DNA of 64,000 nucleotides from Candidatus Aphodousia faecipullorum (lineage in GTDB: Bacteria > Pseudomonadota > Gammaproteobacteria > Burkholderiales > Burkholderiaceae_F): assembly GCA_018714205.1 (NCBI GenBank), contig DVNR01000062.1, positions 1 through 64,000 of the forward strand, given 5' to 3'. Below the pieces are notes generated by a model. That model saw only the letters and a list, made by a program, of their open reading frames with translations. It searched no databases and was not told where the DNA came from. Shown in pieces: positions 1 through 7,714 of this stretch. How positions within the stretch are numbered: the stretch's first letter is position 1; each line of letters starts with the position of its first letter. The position numbers and the translations under genes are program-made.

Positions 1-960
1 GATACCGCCCGGCGGAACCATACTCTGATTGAAATAAGCCGAGCAGGAGACAAGAATTCCCATGACGATACCCATCGGCAGCACTTTCAGGGAGTCTTTG
101 AGAGAGACTAATTGAGCGGCCAGGACTGCTCCAATGGCAATTCCGATGCTCACAACCGCCTGAAGGATCGCTCCCTCGGAAAGATTCATGCCGAGGGCGA
201 CTTCAGCCCATTTGAGGACTAAAAATTGCAACACAGCGCCAGCCCCCCAGAATAATGTGGTCACGGATAGTGAAATTTGTCCCAAACGGTCATGCCAGAG
301 AGTCATGCAACTTTGATAGAACGTCTTCAGCGTTTCAATCGGACGAAAATCCGCTTTGGGATAACGGGCACCCGTGTCTGGAATAAGAAGATTGACCGCT
401 GCCGCTGCAAGATAAACTAAAACGATAATCGAAATGGCCGCTTGCGCAGGAGTCGCTATGCCTAAGGCTTCAAAGGGGAATCCGCAATGAAGGATAGCGT
501 AACTGACGGCCTCACTGATGAGCACACCGCCCAACACAACACCCAAAATGATGGAGGCAACCGTCAGGCCCTCAATCCAGCTGTTGGCGAGCACAAGCTT
601 GACAGGTGGCAAAAGCTCTGTGAGGATCCCGTACTTCGCTGGTGAGTATGCGGCCGCGCCGATACCCACCACAGCGTAGGCAAGCAACGGGTGGGACCCA
701 AAAAGCATCAAAAGGCAACCGACCACCTTGAGCATGTTCGTGAGAAACATCACGCGACCCTTTGGCATCGAATCGGCGAAAAGGCCGACGTAGGCCGCCA
801 GGCAGATGTAACTCAACACAAAGAACAGTTTGAGAAGCGGAGTCATCCAGTCAGGAGCCTGAAGCTGTGTGAGCAAAGCAATCGCCGCGATAAGCAAAGC
901 ATTGTCGGCAAGGCTCGACAAAAACTGAGCACACATGATTGAATAAAAACCGCGTTTCAT
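1..960 (-). CDS. lplT: Lysophospholipid transporter LplT, 3' end cut by window
   Basis: The minus strand is open from an ATG at 960 to the window edge: 320 codons of a family that is usually about 400 residues, so the C-terminus lies outside. The protein starts MKRGFYSIMCAQFLSSLADN, which matches the LplT start, and continues as alternating hydrophobic helices of the major facilitator fold, with the family segment AAAYSPAKYGILTELLPP near residue 105. LplT flips lysophosphatidylethanolamine across the inner membrane so that it can be re-acylated by Aas. No aas fusion partner can be seen because that side is cut off. It is divergent from alr, with about 200 bases between the two start codons. 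Family assignment is strong; the substrate is by homology. Confidence 0.88.
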   Translation of the reverse strand, partial: MKRGFYSIMCAQFLSSLADNALLIAAIALLTQLQAPDWMTPLLKLFFVLSYICLAAYVGLFADSMPKGRVMFLTNMLKVVGCLLMLFGSHPLLAYAVVGIGAAAYSPAKYGILTELLPPVKLVLANSWIEGLTVASIILGVVLGGVLISEAVSYAILHCGFPFEALGIATPAQAAISIIVLVYLAAAAVNLLIPDTGARYPKADFRPIETLKTFYQSCMTLWHDRLGQISLSVTTLFWGAGAVLQFLVLKWAEVALGMNLSEGAILQAVVSIGIAIGAVLAAQLVSLKDSLKVLPMGIVMGILVSCSAYFNQSMVPPGGI

Positions 961-1157
961 ACCACTATACTTTCTGAACGAATTTTTTCATTGTAACAGC
1001 ATTATTCAGTCCCGTTAATTCATGGTAGGCATATTGCTGTATCAAAAAGTTTCGATTTGACCCTTTGTTGCCCTCATGGGACTCGGCACTGGGTTATCAT
1101 TATGAAGTTTTGTATTGACTGTCTGTCAACTGTAATTATCGATAAAGGGATTTATCT

Positions 1158-2246
1158 ATGCCACGTCCCATTTGCGCCACGATTCATATGGGCGCTCTCA
1201 AACATAATCTGGAACGCATGCGGCGGGCTGCTGAAGGTCGCATGTTGTGGGCTGTCGTGAAAGCCAATGCCTACGGTCATGGCTTGCTTCGGGCGATGAG
1301 GGCGTTTAAAGATGCCGACGGTTTGGCGATGATTGATTTGTGTGACGCTCAAGCTGTCCGTGAAGCCGGTTGGAGCAAACGCATTTTGTTGCTAGAAGGT
1401 TTTTTTGATGAGAGCGACTTGCCGCTGTTGGAAAAATACGACATAGAGACAATCATTCATAATCGTGAAATGATTCAGATGTTGAAAGCGCATGCGCCAT
1501 ACCACAGCCTCAAAGTTCACATCAAAGTTAACTCCGGCATGAACCGTCTAGGTTTTTTACCGTTGGAAGAAAAAGTCATCAAAGAAGAGCTTATTGGCAT
1601 CAAGGGCGTTCAAGTCATGGGCGTGGTCACCCATTTCGCTAATGCCGAGCCCAGTTATTTATCTGAAAATCCCGCTTCTGTTTCCAAGCAATTAGCCAGA
1701 ATGGGTCGTTTGGCCCAAGCCGATGAAAATGTTTGCATGGCCAACTCGGCAGCGACGCTATGGCGCCACGAGGTGGGAGGCGATGCCGTGCGTGCTGGCG
1801 TTGCGCTTTATGGCGCGAGCCCCGATGACAAAATCTCCAGCAAAGAGCTTGATATTATTCCCGCGATGACACTTTCAGCCAAAATTTTGGCAATACAGGA
1901 AGTGAACAAAGGAGAAGCCATAGGCTATGGTTCCCGGTTCATTACAAAACGCCCCTCTAGAATTGCTGTTGTTGCCTGCGGTTATGCCGACGGATACCCT
2001 CGTTGCGCGCCGGATGGGACGCCAACGTTTGTCGAAGGTCAAATCGCGCCGATCGCGGGCTCTGTTTCCATGGATATGCTGACAATTGATGTCACTGATA
2101 TCAAAGACGCGCATATTGGCAGTGTTGTCGAGCTTTGGGGAAAGAATGTTCCGATCAATACTGTTGCTCGCGCTTGCGGGACAATCGGCTATGAATTGAT
2201 GTGCGCGTTGGCGCTTCGTGTCCCAGTTGTTGAAGACGAAAATTAA
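1158..2246 (+). CDS. alr: Alanine racemase
   Basis: This PLP enzyme interconverts L- and D-alanine to supply D-Ala for peptidoglycan. The 362-residue protein has the normal family length. The PLP lysine is K35 in WAVVKANAYGHG, and the second-domain catalytic tyrosine sits in AIGYGSRF, followed by the conserved VACGYADGYPR segment. The start ATG at 1158 has an AAAGGGA ribosome-binding site. Its stop codon overlaps the radA start (TAATG at 2244-2248), so the two genes are translationally coupled, an arrangement (alr-radA) common in betaproteobacteria. High confidence; whether it is the biosynthetic or a catabolic (DadX-like) racemase cannot be told from sequence alone, but no dadA is nearby. 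Confidence 0.95.
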   Translation: MPRPICATIHMGALKHNLERMRRAAEGRMLWAVVKANAYGHGLLRAMRAFKDADGLAMIDLCDAQAVREAGWSKRILLLEGFFDESDLPLLEKYDIETIIHNREMIQMLKAHAPYHSLKVHIKVNSGMNRLGFLPLEEKVIKEELIGIKGVQVMGVVTHFANAEPSYLSENPASVSKQLARMGRLAQADENVCMANSAATLWRHEVGGDAVRAGVALYGASPDDKISSKELDIIPAMTLSAKILAIQEVNKGEAIGYGSRFITKRPSRIAVVACGYADGYPRCAPDGTPTFVEGQIAPIAGSVSMDMLTIDVTDIKDAHIGSVVELWGKNVPINTVARACGTIGYELMCALALRVPVVEDEN

Positions 2247-3628
2247 TGGCGACATCTAAAAAGAAGAAAGTTGAGTGGGTCTGCTCAGAGTGTGGTGGCA
2301 CCACCCTGAAATGGGCTGGGCGCTGTCCGCACTGCGGAGAGTGGAACACACTGCAGGAATTCACCGTCGAAACCGGAGCGGGCGCGCGTTATTCCGATTC
2401 TCGTCATCGAGGATTGGTGGCCGCTAGCAAGGTTCTTGATCTTAATGATGTTCAGGCTCAGGAGATCCCGCGCGTGGTTACCGGTTTTTCTGAGTTTGAC
2501 CGAGTGATGGGGGGCGGGTTGGTGCCTGGTGGCGTTTCACTTTTGGGAGGTGATCCGGGCATCGGCAAGTCCACGTTGCTTTTACAGGTCATGAATCGTT
2601 TGGTTCAGCTTGGCGTGGGTTCTCTATATGTGAGTGGTGAAGAGTCTCCTGGTCAGATTGCCATGCGTGCCAAGCGATTGGGGATTGATCCCAAGGGCAT
2701 GCGGCTTATGAGTGAAATCCAACTCGAAAATATTGAGGCGACGCTTTTATCGGAAAAGCCGCAATTCGTTGTGATTGACTCCATTCAGACGCTTTTTTCC
2801 AATCAGTTGGACTCGGCGCCTGGATCGGTGACTCAGGTCAGAGAATGTTCAGCAAGATTAACCCGGCTTGCTAAAAGTGAAGGCTGCACGTTAATTTTTG
2901 TCGGTCATGTGACTAAAGAAGGTAGTTTAGCCGGCCCTCGGGTTTTAGAGCATATCGTTGATACCGTCCTTTATTTCGAGGGCGATACGCATTCGAATTT
3001 TCGCCTTATTCGAGCGTTTAAAAATCGATTCGGCGCAGTCAATGAGCTTGGGGTCTTCGCTATGACTGATCGAGGTCTTAGAGGCGTTTCCAACCCAAGC
3101 GCCATTTTCTTGTCTGAACATAAAGCGAATGTTCCGGGGTCAGCGGTCATGGTGACGCAGGAGGGCACACGTCCGTTACTAGTTGAAGTTCAGGCTCTGG
3201 TTGATGATACTCATTCACCCTCGCCTAAGCGTTTATCGGTTGGCCTGGATCAACAACGTCTAGCCATGCTTTTAGCCGTGTTGCACCGTCATGCCGGAAT
3301 GGCATGCTTTGATCAGGATGTGTTCGTTAATGCTGTGGGTGGGGTTAAAATTACCGAACCTGCGGCTGATCTGGCGGTTTTATTGGCCATTTATTCCTCA
3401 ATGAGGAATAAAGCTTTGCCTGATGGATTGGTTGTTTTCGGTGAGGTGGGTTTGGCCGGAGAGATTCGACCGGCGCCCCGGGGACAGGAACGCTTGAAAG
3501 AGGCGGCTAAGCTGGGATTCGCTAAGGCGATTATCCCTCGCGCCAATGCCCCGAAACAACCCATCGAAGGGTTGGAAATTATCGGCGTCGATCGTCTAAG
3601 TAACGCGATTGACGCCATCTATAATTAA
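2246..3628 (+). CDS. radA: DNA repair protein RadA
   Basis: RadA is a RecA-like, DnaB-like branch-migration helicase that helps process recombination intermediates. The 460-residue protein shows the whole family plan: N-terminal zinc finger (C13, C16, C27, C30), Walker A GGDPGIGKST around residues 101-110, the RadA-specific KNRFG motif in AFKNRFGAVNELGVF, and a C-terminal Lon-protease-like P domain that lacks a protease active site. The start ATG overlaps the alr stop by one base. A short imperfect hairpin (3649-3668) follows the stop and may end the alr-radA transcript, but it has only a weak T tract. Confidence 0.96.
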   Translation: MATSKKKKVEWVCSECGGTTLKWAGRCPHCGEWNTLQEFTVETGAGARYSDSRHRGLVAASKVLDLNDVQAQEIPRVVTGFSEFDRVMGGGLVPGGVSLLGGDPGIGKSTLLLQVMNRLVQLGVGSLYVSGEESPGQIAMRAKRLGIDPKGMRLMSEIQLENIEATLLSEKPQFVVIDSIQTLFSNQLDSAPGSVTQVRECSARLTRLAKSEGCTLIFVGHVTKEGSLAGPRVLEHIVDTVLYFEGDTHSNFRLIRAFKNRFGAVNELGVFAMTDRGLRGVSNPSAIFLSEHKANVPGSAVMVTQEGTRPLLVEVQALVDDTHSPSPKRLSVGLDQQRLAMLLAVLHRHAGMACFDQDVFVNAVGGVKITEPAADLAVLLAIYSSMRNKALPDGLVVFGEVGLAGEIRPAPRGQERLKEAAKLGFAKAIIPRANAPKQPIEGLEIIGVDRLSNAIDAIYN

Positions 3629-3909
3629 TGAGGTAGATTGCCATTGCGCCCCAGCCCAGAGGCTGAGGTTTAAATAAATTGATTGAGTGGTGACCGATAT
3701 TCGACCGCGTTGCTAGAGAACGTGTTGGCATGCGGTGATGGGGCGTTGGTCCGTGGTTCCTGGCTAGGGGAGCTTCTCTATTGGAGATGGACTATCACCA
3801 GTCAGTTGAGTGAGGGCGTAAACAGGGGTTTCTGCCACAAATTTTTCACTGAAAGGAGCGGCGCTTCCTCCCTTGAAAATGAATCCAGGGGTTTCGCGCT
3901 GAAATTTAT
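3629..3909. other. Intergenic region with no recognised gene
   Basis: About 280 bases between radA and the ureE-like gene. It contains a hairpin at 3649-3668 (arms CCCCAGCC and GGCTGAGG, one mismatch) that could be a weak terminator for radA. The rest is unusually G-rich on the plus strand for an intergenic stretch and carries an open frame from a TTG at 3683 that runs four bases into the next gene; its product resembles nothing known to me and it has no convincing ribosome-binding site. It may be a structured leader. Confidence 0.4.
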
Positions 3910-4599
3910 ATGAAAATCACAAAGATCTTAGCACCGGAAGCAACTCCGGCAAAGACCATTTTGGACCGTGCAGCCCATATTGCGTTGACGAGCGCACAAC
4001 GTGCGCATTTGCCTAACGAAATAGCGATAAATGGTCAACCGATTGAAGTTTGCATTGAGAACGTGCGAGCTCTAGAAGTCGGCGACGTCCTTCTTGATGA
4101 GACCGGTCATTTTTATGTCGTTGAGGCAGCCCCGGAACCTGTGTTGGTGATTAAGGCTGAAGAAGAGATGGCAGCGGAAGCCGCTGTTGCGTTGATTAAT
4201 CGCGGTATTCGTGTAGCAAAGGTTGAGGATGGTTTCGCTGTTCTTAAGGATATCGCTTTAGTGAAAATGCTCTCCTCTGTTGGTTTGCAATTTGAAGAAA
4301 AAGAATTGCCCTTTGATCCGATTCGTCCTCAAAAACGCAAACATCATGCTGAAGGTGGTTGTTGCTGTGGTCATCATCACCATCATGAAGAGGGCGATTG
4401 CTGCTGCGGAGGTGAAGGACACCACCATCATCACCATCATGAGGAGGGCGAGTGCTGCTGCGGCGGTGAAGGACACCATCACCATCATGAAGAAGGTGAG
4501 TGCTGCTGCGGTGGCGAAGGACATCATCATCACCATCATGAAGCAGATCACTGCTGCGCAGCAGAGACTTCACACAATACATCTAATAAGTCTGAATAA
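3910..4599 (+). CDS. UreE-like metallochaperone with repeat-built His/Cys tail
   Basis: Residues 1-141 match UreE, the homodimeric nickel carrier of urease assembly: an N-terminal beta domain and a C-terminal ferredoxin-like domain ending in LPFDPIRPQ (compare LPFEPEAG in Klebsiella UreE). The interface histidine of the conserved GNRH motif is glycine here (INRG, G99), and the two downstream core histidines are also replaced. In compensation the tail (145-222) carries 27 histidines and 14 cysteines, arranged as four CCC clusters alternating with runs of 5-7 His. The tail DNA consists of three near-repeats at 4387-4440, 4441-4488 and 4489-4539. No urease or other nickel enzyme gene is in the window. 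Likely a nickel (or other metal) store or delivery protein; the client is unknown. UreE membership is fairly sure, function is inference. Confidence 0.8.
   Translation: MKITKILAPEATPAKTILDRAAHIALTSAQRAHLPNEIAINGQPIEVCIENVRALEVGDVLLDETGHFYVVEAAPEPVLVIKAEEEMAAEAAVALINRGIRVAKVEDGFAVLKDIALVKMLSSVGLQFEEKELPFDPIRPQKRKHHAEGGCCCGHHHHHEEGDCCCGGEGHHHHHHHEEGECCCGGEGHHHHHEEGECCCGGEGHHHHHHEADHCCAAETSHNTSNKSE
4387..4539 (+). repeat. Tandem coding repeat (EEG-CCC-GGEG-polyHis), 3 units
   Basis: Three head-to-tail units of 54, 48 and 51 bases encode EEG(D/E)CCCGGEG followed by 7, 5 and 6 histidines. The units differ only by whole CAT/CAC codons and synonymous changes, as expected from in-frame slippage or recombination. 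A degenerate preceding unit (CCCG plus five His) and a trailing EADHCC remnant flank the array. Confidence 0.85.
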
Positions 4600-4609
4600 T
4601 TAACTAGCC

Positions 4610-4638
4610 ATGGCAACCTTTGGGTTGCCATTATTCTT
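4610..4638 (+). terminator. Hairpin terminator after ureE-like gene
   Basis: Perfect 9-bp stem ATGGCAACC (4610-4618) / GGTTGCCAT (4623-4631) with a TTTG loop, followed by TTATTCTT. It ends directly in front of the next start codon at 4639. Confidence 0.75.
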
Positions 4639-5106
4639 ATGAGCATTGAAAGCGTTAAAAAATTCCTCAATTCGGTTGGGTTGGAAGATCGATACATCGA
4701 GTTGGAGGGCTCTACCGCCACGGTTGAGTTAGCTGCCCAACAGTTAAAATGCGAACCCGCTCGTATTGCTAAATCGATGGCAATGTTGCTCAAGAGTGGT
4801 GAAGCAATTGTTATTGTGACGAATGGAACGGCAAAAATCGCAAATAACAAATACAAGGCTTTCTTTAAAGAAAAAGCTCATTTTTGTCCCGCCGAGCGAC
4901 TTCAAGAATTGGTTGGGCATCCAATGGGCGGTGTGTCTCCCTTTGGTTTGAAGCCAGGTGTAAAACTTTTTCTGGATATCAGTTTGAAACTTTTCGATGT
5001 GATCTACCCAGCTGGTGGAGCGACTTATAACGCTGTAAAGGTTACACCGGAAGAGTTGCAAAAAGTGACTCAAGCACAGTGGATAGACATCACCAAAGAT
5101 GATTAA
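4639..5106 (+). CDS. YbaK/EbsC-family aminoacyl-tRNA deacylase
   Basis: The 155-residue protein is a single YbaK/ProX domain, a trans-editing fold that hydrolyses mischarged tRNA (Cys-tRNAPro in the case of YbaK). The conserved lysine of the pocket is in IAKSMAML, and the family motif GGVSPFGL occurs around residue 97. It starts like the subgroup often annotated as Cys-tRNA(Pro) deacylase (MSIESVKKFL). No Shine-Dalgarno is visible: the preceding eight bases are the T-rich tail of a strong hairpin, so translation may depend on melting that hairpin or on a leaderless transcript. The exact substrate among YbaK-family members cannot be decided here. Confidence 0.85.
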   Translation: MSIESVKKFLNSVGLEDRYIELEGSTATVELAAQQLKCEPARIAKSMAMLLKSGEAIVIVTNGTAKIANNKYKAFFKEKAHFCPAERLQELVGHPMGGVSPFGLKPGVKLFLDISLKLFDVIYPAGGATYNAVKVTPEELQKVTQAQWIDITKDD

Positions 5107-5237
5107 AAGGTCAACGCCCATCACATAATGACATTAACTTCCTTCACCTTTGTCTTTGGATGACACTGTAGAATTATAAATTATTCAATAAAATCAATTG
5201 GAAGTGGCATTGTGTGGCACTGTATGGAAGTGTTTGA

Positions 5238-5322
5238 TGGTGCGGGGAATCGGACTCGAACCGACACGCCGTAAAGCGTCAGGACCTAAACCTGGTGCGT
5301 CTACCAATTTCGCCATCCCCGC
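5238..5322 (-). tRNA. tRNA-Leu (anticodon UAG)
   Basis: On the minus strand an 85-nt class II tRNA runs from 5322 to 5238 with encoded CCA. The acceptor arms GCGGGGA and TCCCCGC pair, the anticodon stem-loop CCAGG-TTTAGGT-CCTG gives UAG, a long variable arm follows, and the T-loop is GGTTCGAGTCC. It reads CUA and other CUN leucine codons. Confidence 0.97.
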
Positions 5323-5703
5323 CCCAGAGTCAGGGATTTTACCTTAACTTTTCAAATTTTTCTTATGGCCTGATTTTAAAATGACATGCGATATTACCGA
5401 ATCATTTCAAGTTTTACTTCAAAAGTTTTTATAACATATTGATATTAAATATAAACATTTGCAATTCTTAAATTTTGTCATAAAGTTATTTAAATAAGAA
5501 AACCACAAAATATCGTTGAAATTTCAGATAGAAATACCAAAAAAGATAAATACACGGCTATAATCAAGCGTTTTCGTATGAATAGATTATGTTTGTTCAT
5601 ACCTGAATTCTGTTTACGTGAAGGCAATTCATGTTGATTTGTCTTCTGCTTTTGACCGCCGGCGTTCCGGATTTTGGCACCGGCATTTTTAAATATTGAA
5701 AAA
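5323..5703. other. AT-rich intergenic region, tRNA-Leu / tig
   Basis: About 380 bases without a gene, strongly AT-rich. It must hold the promoter of tRNA-Leu (minus) and of tig (plus). A TATAAT at 5559-5564 is a candidate tig -10 box, but no good -35 stands 17 bases upstream. A GCCGG/CCGGC hairpin followed by ATTTTT (5658-5690) lies just before tig and could attenuate it; the stem is only five base pairs. Confidence 0.45.
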
Positions 5704-7005
5704 ATGACTGAACAACAACCTACAAAGAGCTCTTTGGAACGTACCTTGGACTTGACTGTCTCGGCTGCCCAATTGAAGGCCGATACCGAAACCATTTTAA
5801 GAAAGCGTGCTAAGACCGCTAAGGTTCACGGTTTCCGTCAGGGCAAAGTACCGATGACGATGGTTCGTCAAATGTACGGCGCTCAAGCTTATATGGACGC
5901 AATGAATAACCTTTTGAACAAGGCTTATGAAGAAGCTGTTCAAGCTGCGCAATTGAAGGTTGCAGGCGCCCCGACGATTGAGCCGAAGGGCGAAATCAAA
6001 GATGACGTTGATCCGCAATTCACGGCGACTGTCGAAGTTTTCCCTGAAGTTGAAGTGCCTGATTTAAGTGACGTGGAACTTAAGCGCTTCACCTGCGAAG
6101 TGACTGATGCTGAAGTGGACAAGACCATCGAAATCATGCGCAAGCAACGTGCCACGTTTGAAGAAGAAGCAGACGGTGTTGCCGCCGCTGAAAAGCGCGT
6201 CACGATTGATTTCGTTGGCAAGCTCAACGGCGAACCGTTTGATGGCGGTTCCGCTAAGGATTTCGCTTTTGTCATCGGTGCCGGTCAAATGTTGCCTGAC
6301 TTTGAAAAGGCTGTTGACGGCATGAAGACGGGCGAAAAGAAGACCTTTGAAATGACTTTCCCGGCCGATTACGTGCAACATCTTGCTGGCAAGACTGTTG
6401 AATTCGAGGTGGAATTGAAGAAGGTCGAAAACGCCAAGTTGCCTGAAGTGGATGCCGCTTTTGCTGAAAAGCTCGGAATCACTGAAGGTGTTGAAAAGAT
6501 GCGCGAAGAAATCGCCAACAACTTGAAGCGCGAAGTCAAGGCTCGCATCACCCAACAAACCAAGGACGGTGTGATGAATGCTTTGAACGCTGCCGCTAAG
6601 TTTGATTTGCCGAAGGCATTGGTCGCAGACGAACAGAAGGCCATGGCTGACGCTTTTGTTCAGAACATGACCGCTCGTGGCATGCAAAAGCCTGAAAAGC
6701 CGTTGCCCGTTGAGCTCTTCAAGGATGGCGCTGAACGTCGCATTCGCTTGGGTCTTTTGATTGATGCGCTGGTTCAAAAAGAAAACCTCGCTCCGACTGA
6801 AGAGGAAGTGGATGCTCATATCGCCGAATTGGCTGCAAGCTATGAAAATCCTGAAGAAGTCAAGCAATGGTTCAAGAGCGATCGTTATCGCATGAGCGAC
6901 GCCCGCGCTTTTGTGCTCGAAAACAAAGTCACCGAATGGGCTTTGTCCAAGGGTAAGACCACTGAAGAAAAAGTCGAGTTCGACAAGTTGATGGGTGCCA
7001 ACTAA
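5704..7005 (+). CDS. tig: Trigger factor, ribosome-bound chaperone
   Basis: Trigger factor binds the ribosome near the exit tunnel through L23 and shields nascent chains. The protein, 433 residues from ATG 5704 (MTEQQPTKSSLERTLDL), has the N-terminal ribosome-binding domain with the signature GFRQGKVP, a central FKBP-like peptidyl-prolyl isomerase domain (about 150-245), and the helical C-terminal domain. An upstream in-frame TTG at 5674 would add ten residues with no homology, so the ATG is preferred although its ribosome-binding site is weak. It heads the conserved tig-clpP-clpX-lon order; only 32 bases separate it from clpP. Confidence 0.95.
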   Translation: MTEQQPTKSSLERTLDLTVSAAQLKADTETILRKRAKTAKVHGFRQGKVPMTMVRQMYGAQAYMDAMNNLLNKAYEEAVQAAQLKVAGAPTIEPKGEIKDDVDPQFTATVEVFPEVEVPDLSDVELKRFTCEVTDAEVDKTIEIMRKQRATFEEEADGVAAAEKRVTIDFVGKLNGEPFDGGSAKDFAFVIGAGQMLPDFEKAVDGMKTGEKKTFEMTFPADYVQHLAGKTVEFEVELKKVENAKLPEVDAAFAEKLGITEGVEKMREEIANNLKREVKARITQQTKDGVMNALNAAAKFDLPKALVADEQKAMADAFVQNMTARGMQKPEKPLPVELFKDGAERRIRLGLLIDALVQKENLAPTEEEVDAHIAELAASYENPEEVKQWFKSDRYRMSDARAFVLENKVTEWALSKGKTTEEKVEFDKLMGAN

Positions 7006-7037
7006 GCTCAAAGTTGACTGGCATATAGGAATGGGCA

Positions 7038-7646
7038 ATGATCGTACAAAATAATTTGGTTCCGACCGTTGTTGAACAAAGCGGTCGCGGTGAAAGAGCG
7101 TTTGATATTTTCTCGCGTCTGTTGCGCGATCGAGTGGTCTTCCTGACCGGTCCGGTCACAACGGAAAGTGCCAATCTCGTCATTGCCCAATTGCTTTTCC
7201 TGGAAAGTGAAGATCCTGAAAAGGATATTTCTCTTTACATTAACAGCCCTGGCGGAAGTGTTTACGCTGGGATGGGCATCTATGATACGATGCAATTTAT
7301 CAAACCGGCTGTTAGCACAATTTGTGTTGGAATGGCCGCCAGTATGGGTGCGTTCCTTTTGGCCGCCGGTGAAAAGGGTAAGCGCTATGCGTTACCGAAT
7401 TCTCGTATCATGATTCACCAGCCTTCGGGTGGCTCTCAAGGTATGGCAAGTGACATTGAAATTCAGGCTCGGGAAATTCTCGACTTGAAGCAAACGCTTA
7501 ACGCTATATTGGCAGAGCGCACCGGTCAGTCAATCGAAACGATTGCCCGGGATACCGATCGTGATAATTACATGAATCCGTTGCAAGCGAAAGCTTATGG
7601 GCTGATTGACGATATTTTCGTCAAGCGCGGCGAGATGTTGAAGTAA
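7038..7646 (+). CDS. clpP: ATP-dependent Clp protease proteolytic subunit
   Basis: ClpP forms the tetradecameric serine protease chamber fed by ClpX or ClpA. The 202-residue protein has the catalytic serine S102 in [11 protein letters not shown], the histidine H127 in IMIHQPSGG, and the third residue, an aspartate, in the ARDTDRDN segment. The N-terminal extension before [10 protein letters not shown] looks like the usual propeptide. It lies between tig and clpX; a strong hairpin separates it from clpX and may set a different clpP to clpX ratio. Confidence 0.97.
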   Translation: MIVQNNLVPTVVEQSGRGERAFDIFSRLLRDRVVFLTGPVTTESANLVIAQLLFLESEDPEKDISLYINSPGGSVYAGMGIYDTMQFIKPAVSTICVGMAASMGAFLLAAGEKGKRYALPNSRIMIHQPSGGSQGMASDIEIQAREILDLKQTLNAILAERTGQSIETIARDTDRDNYMNPLQAKAYGLIDDIFVKRGEMLK

Positions 7647-7670
7647 CCGCTAAGACCGGTTTGTTAATAG

Positions 7671-7694
7671 GGGAGGCGGTGGCCTCCCTTTCTA
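7671..7694 (+). terminator. Hairpin between clpP and clpX
   Basis: Perfect 7-bp stem GGGAGGC (7671-7677) / GCCTCCC (7682-7688) with a GGTG loop, then TTTCT. It resembles a terminator or attenuator inside the clpP-clpX operon. Confidence 0.65.
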
Positions 7695-7714
7695 GTCCTT
7701 GAAGGTTCTGATCG

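Noticed and set aside
3683-3913. 76-residue open frame from TTG overlapping the ureE-like start
   Set aside because: Weak start codon, no ribosome-binding site, no recognisable composition or homology; kept only as part of the unexplained leader.
4244-4603. Overlapping low-complexity frames on both strands in the His/Cys tail
   Set aside because: They are frame shadows of the CAT/CAC and TGC repeats (Met-, Asp- or Ile-rich), not genes.
5658-5690. Hairpin before tig as a firm attenuator
   Set aside because: Only five paired bases; mentioned in the intergenic entry but not called separately.
6064-7038. Long antisense open frame of 324 codons opposite tig
   Set aside because: Follows from codon bias of tig; the product has no signal of a real protein and tig is certain.
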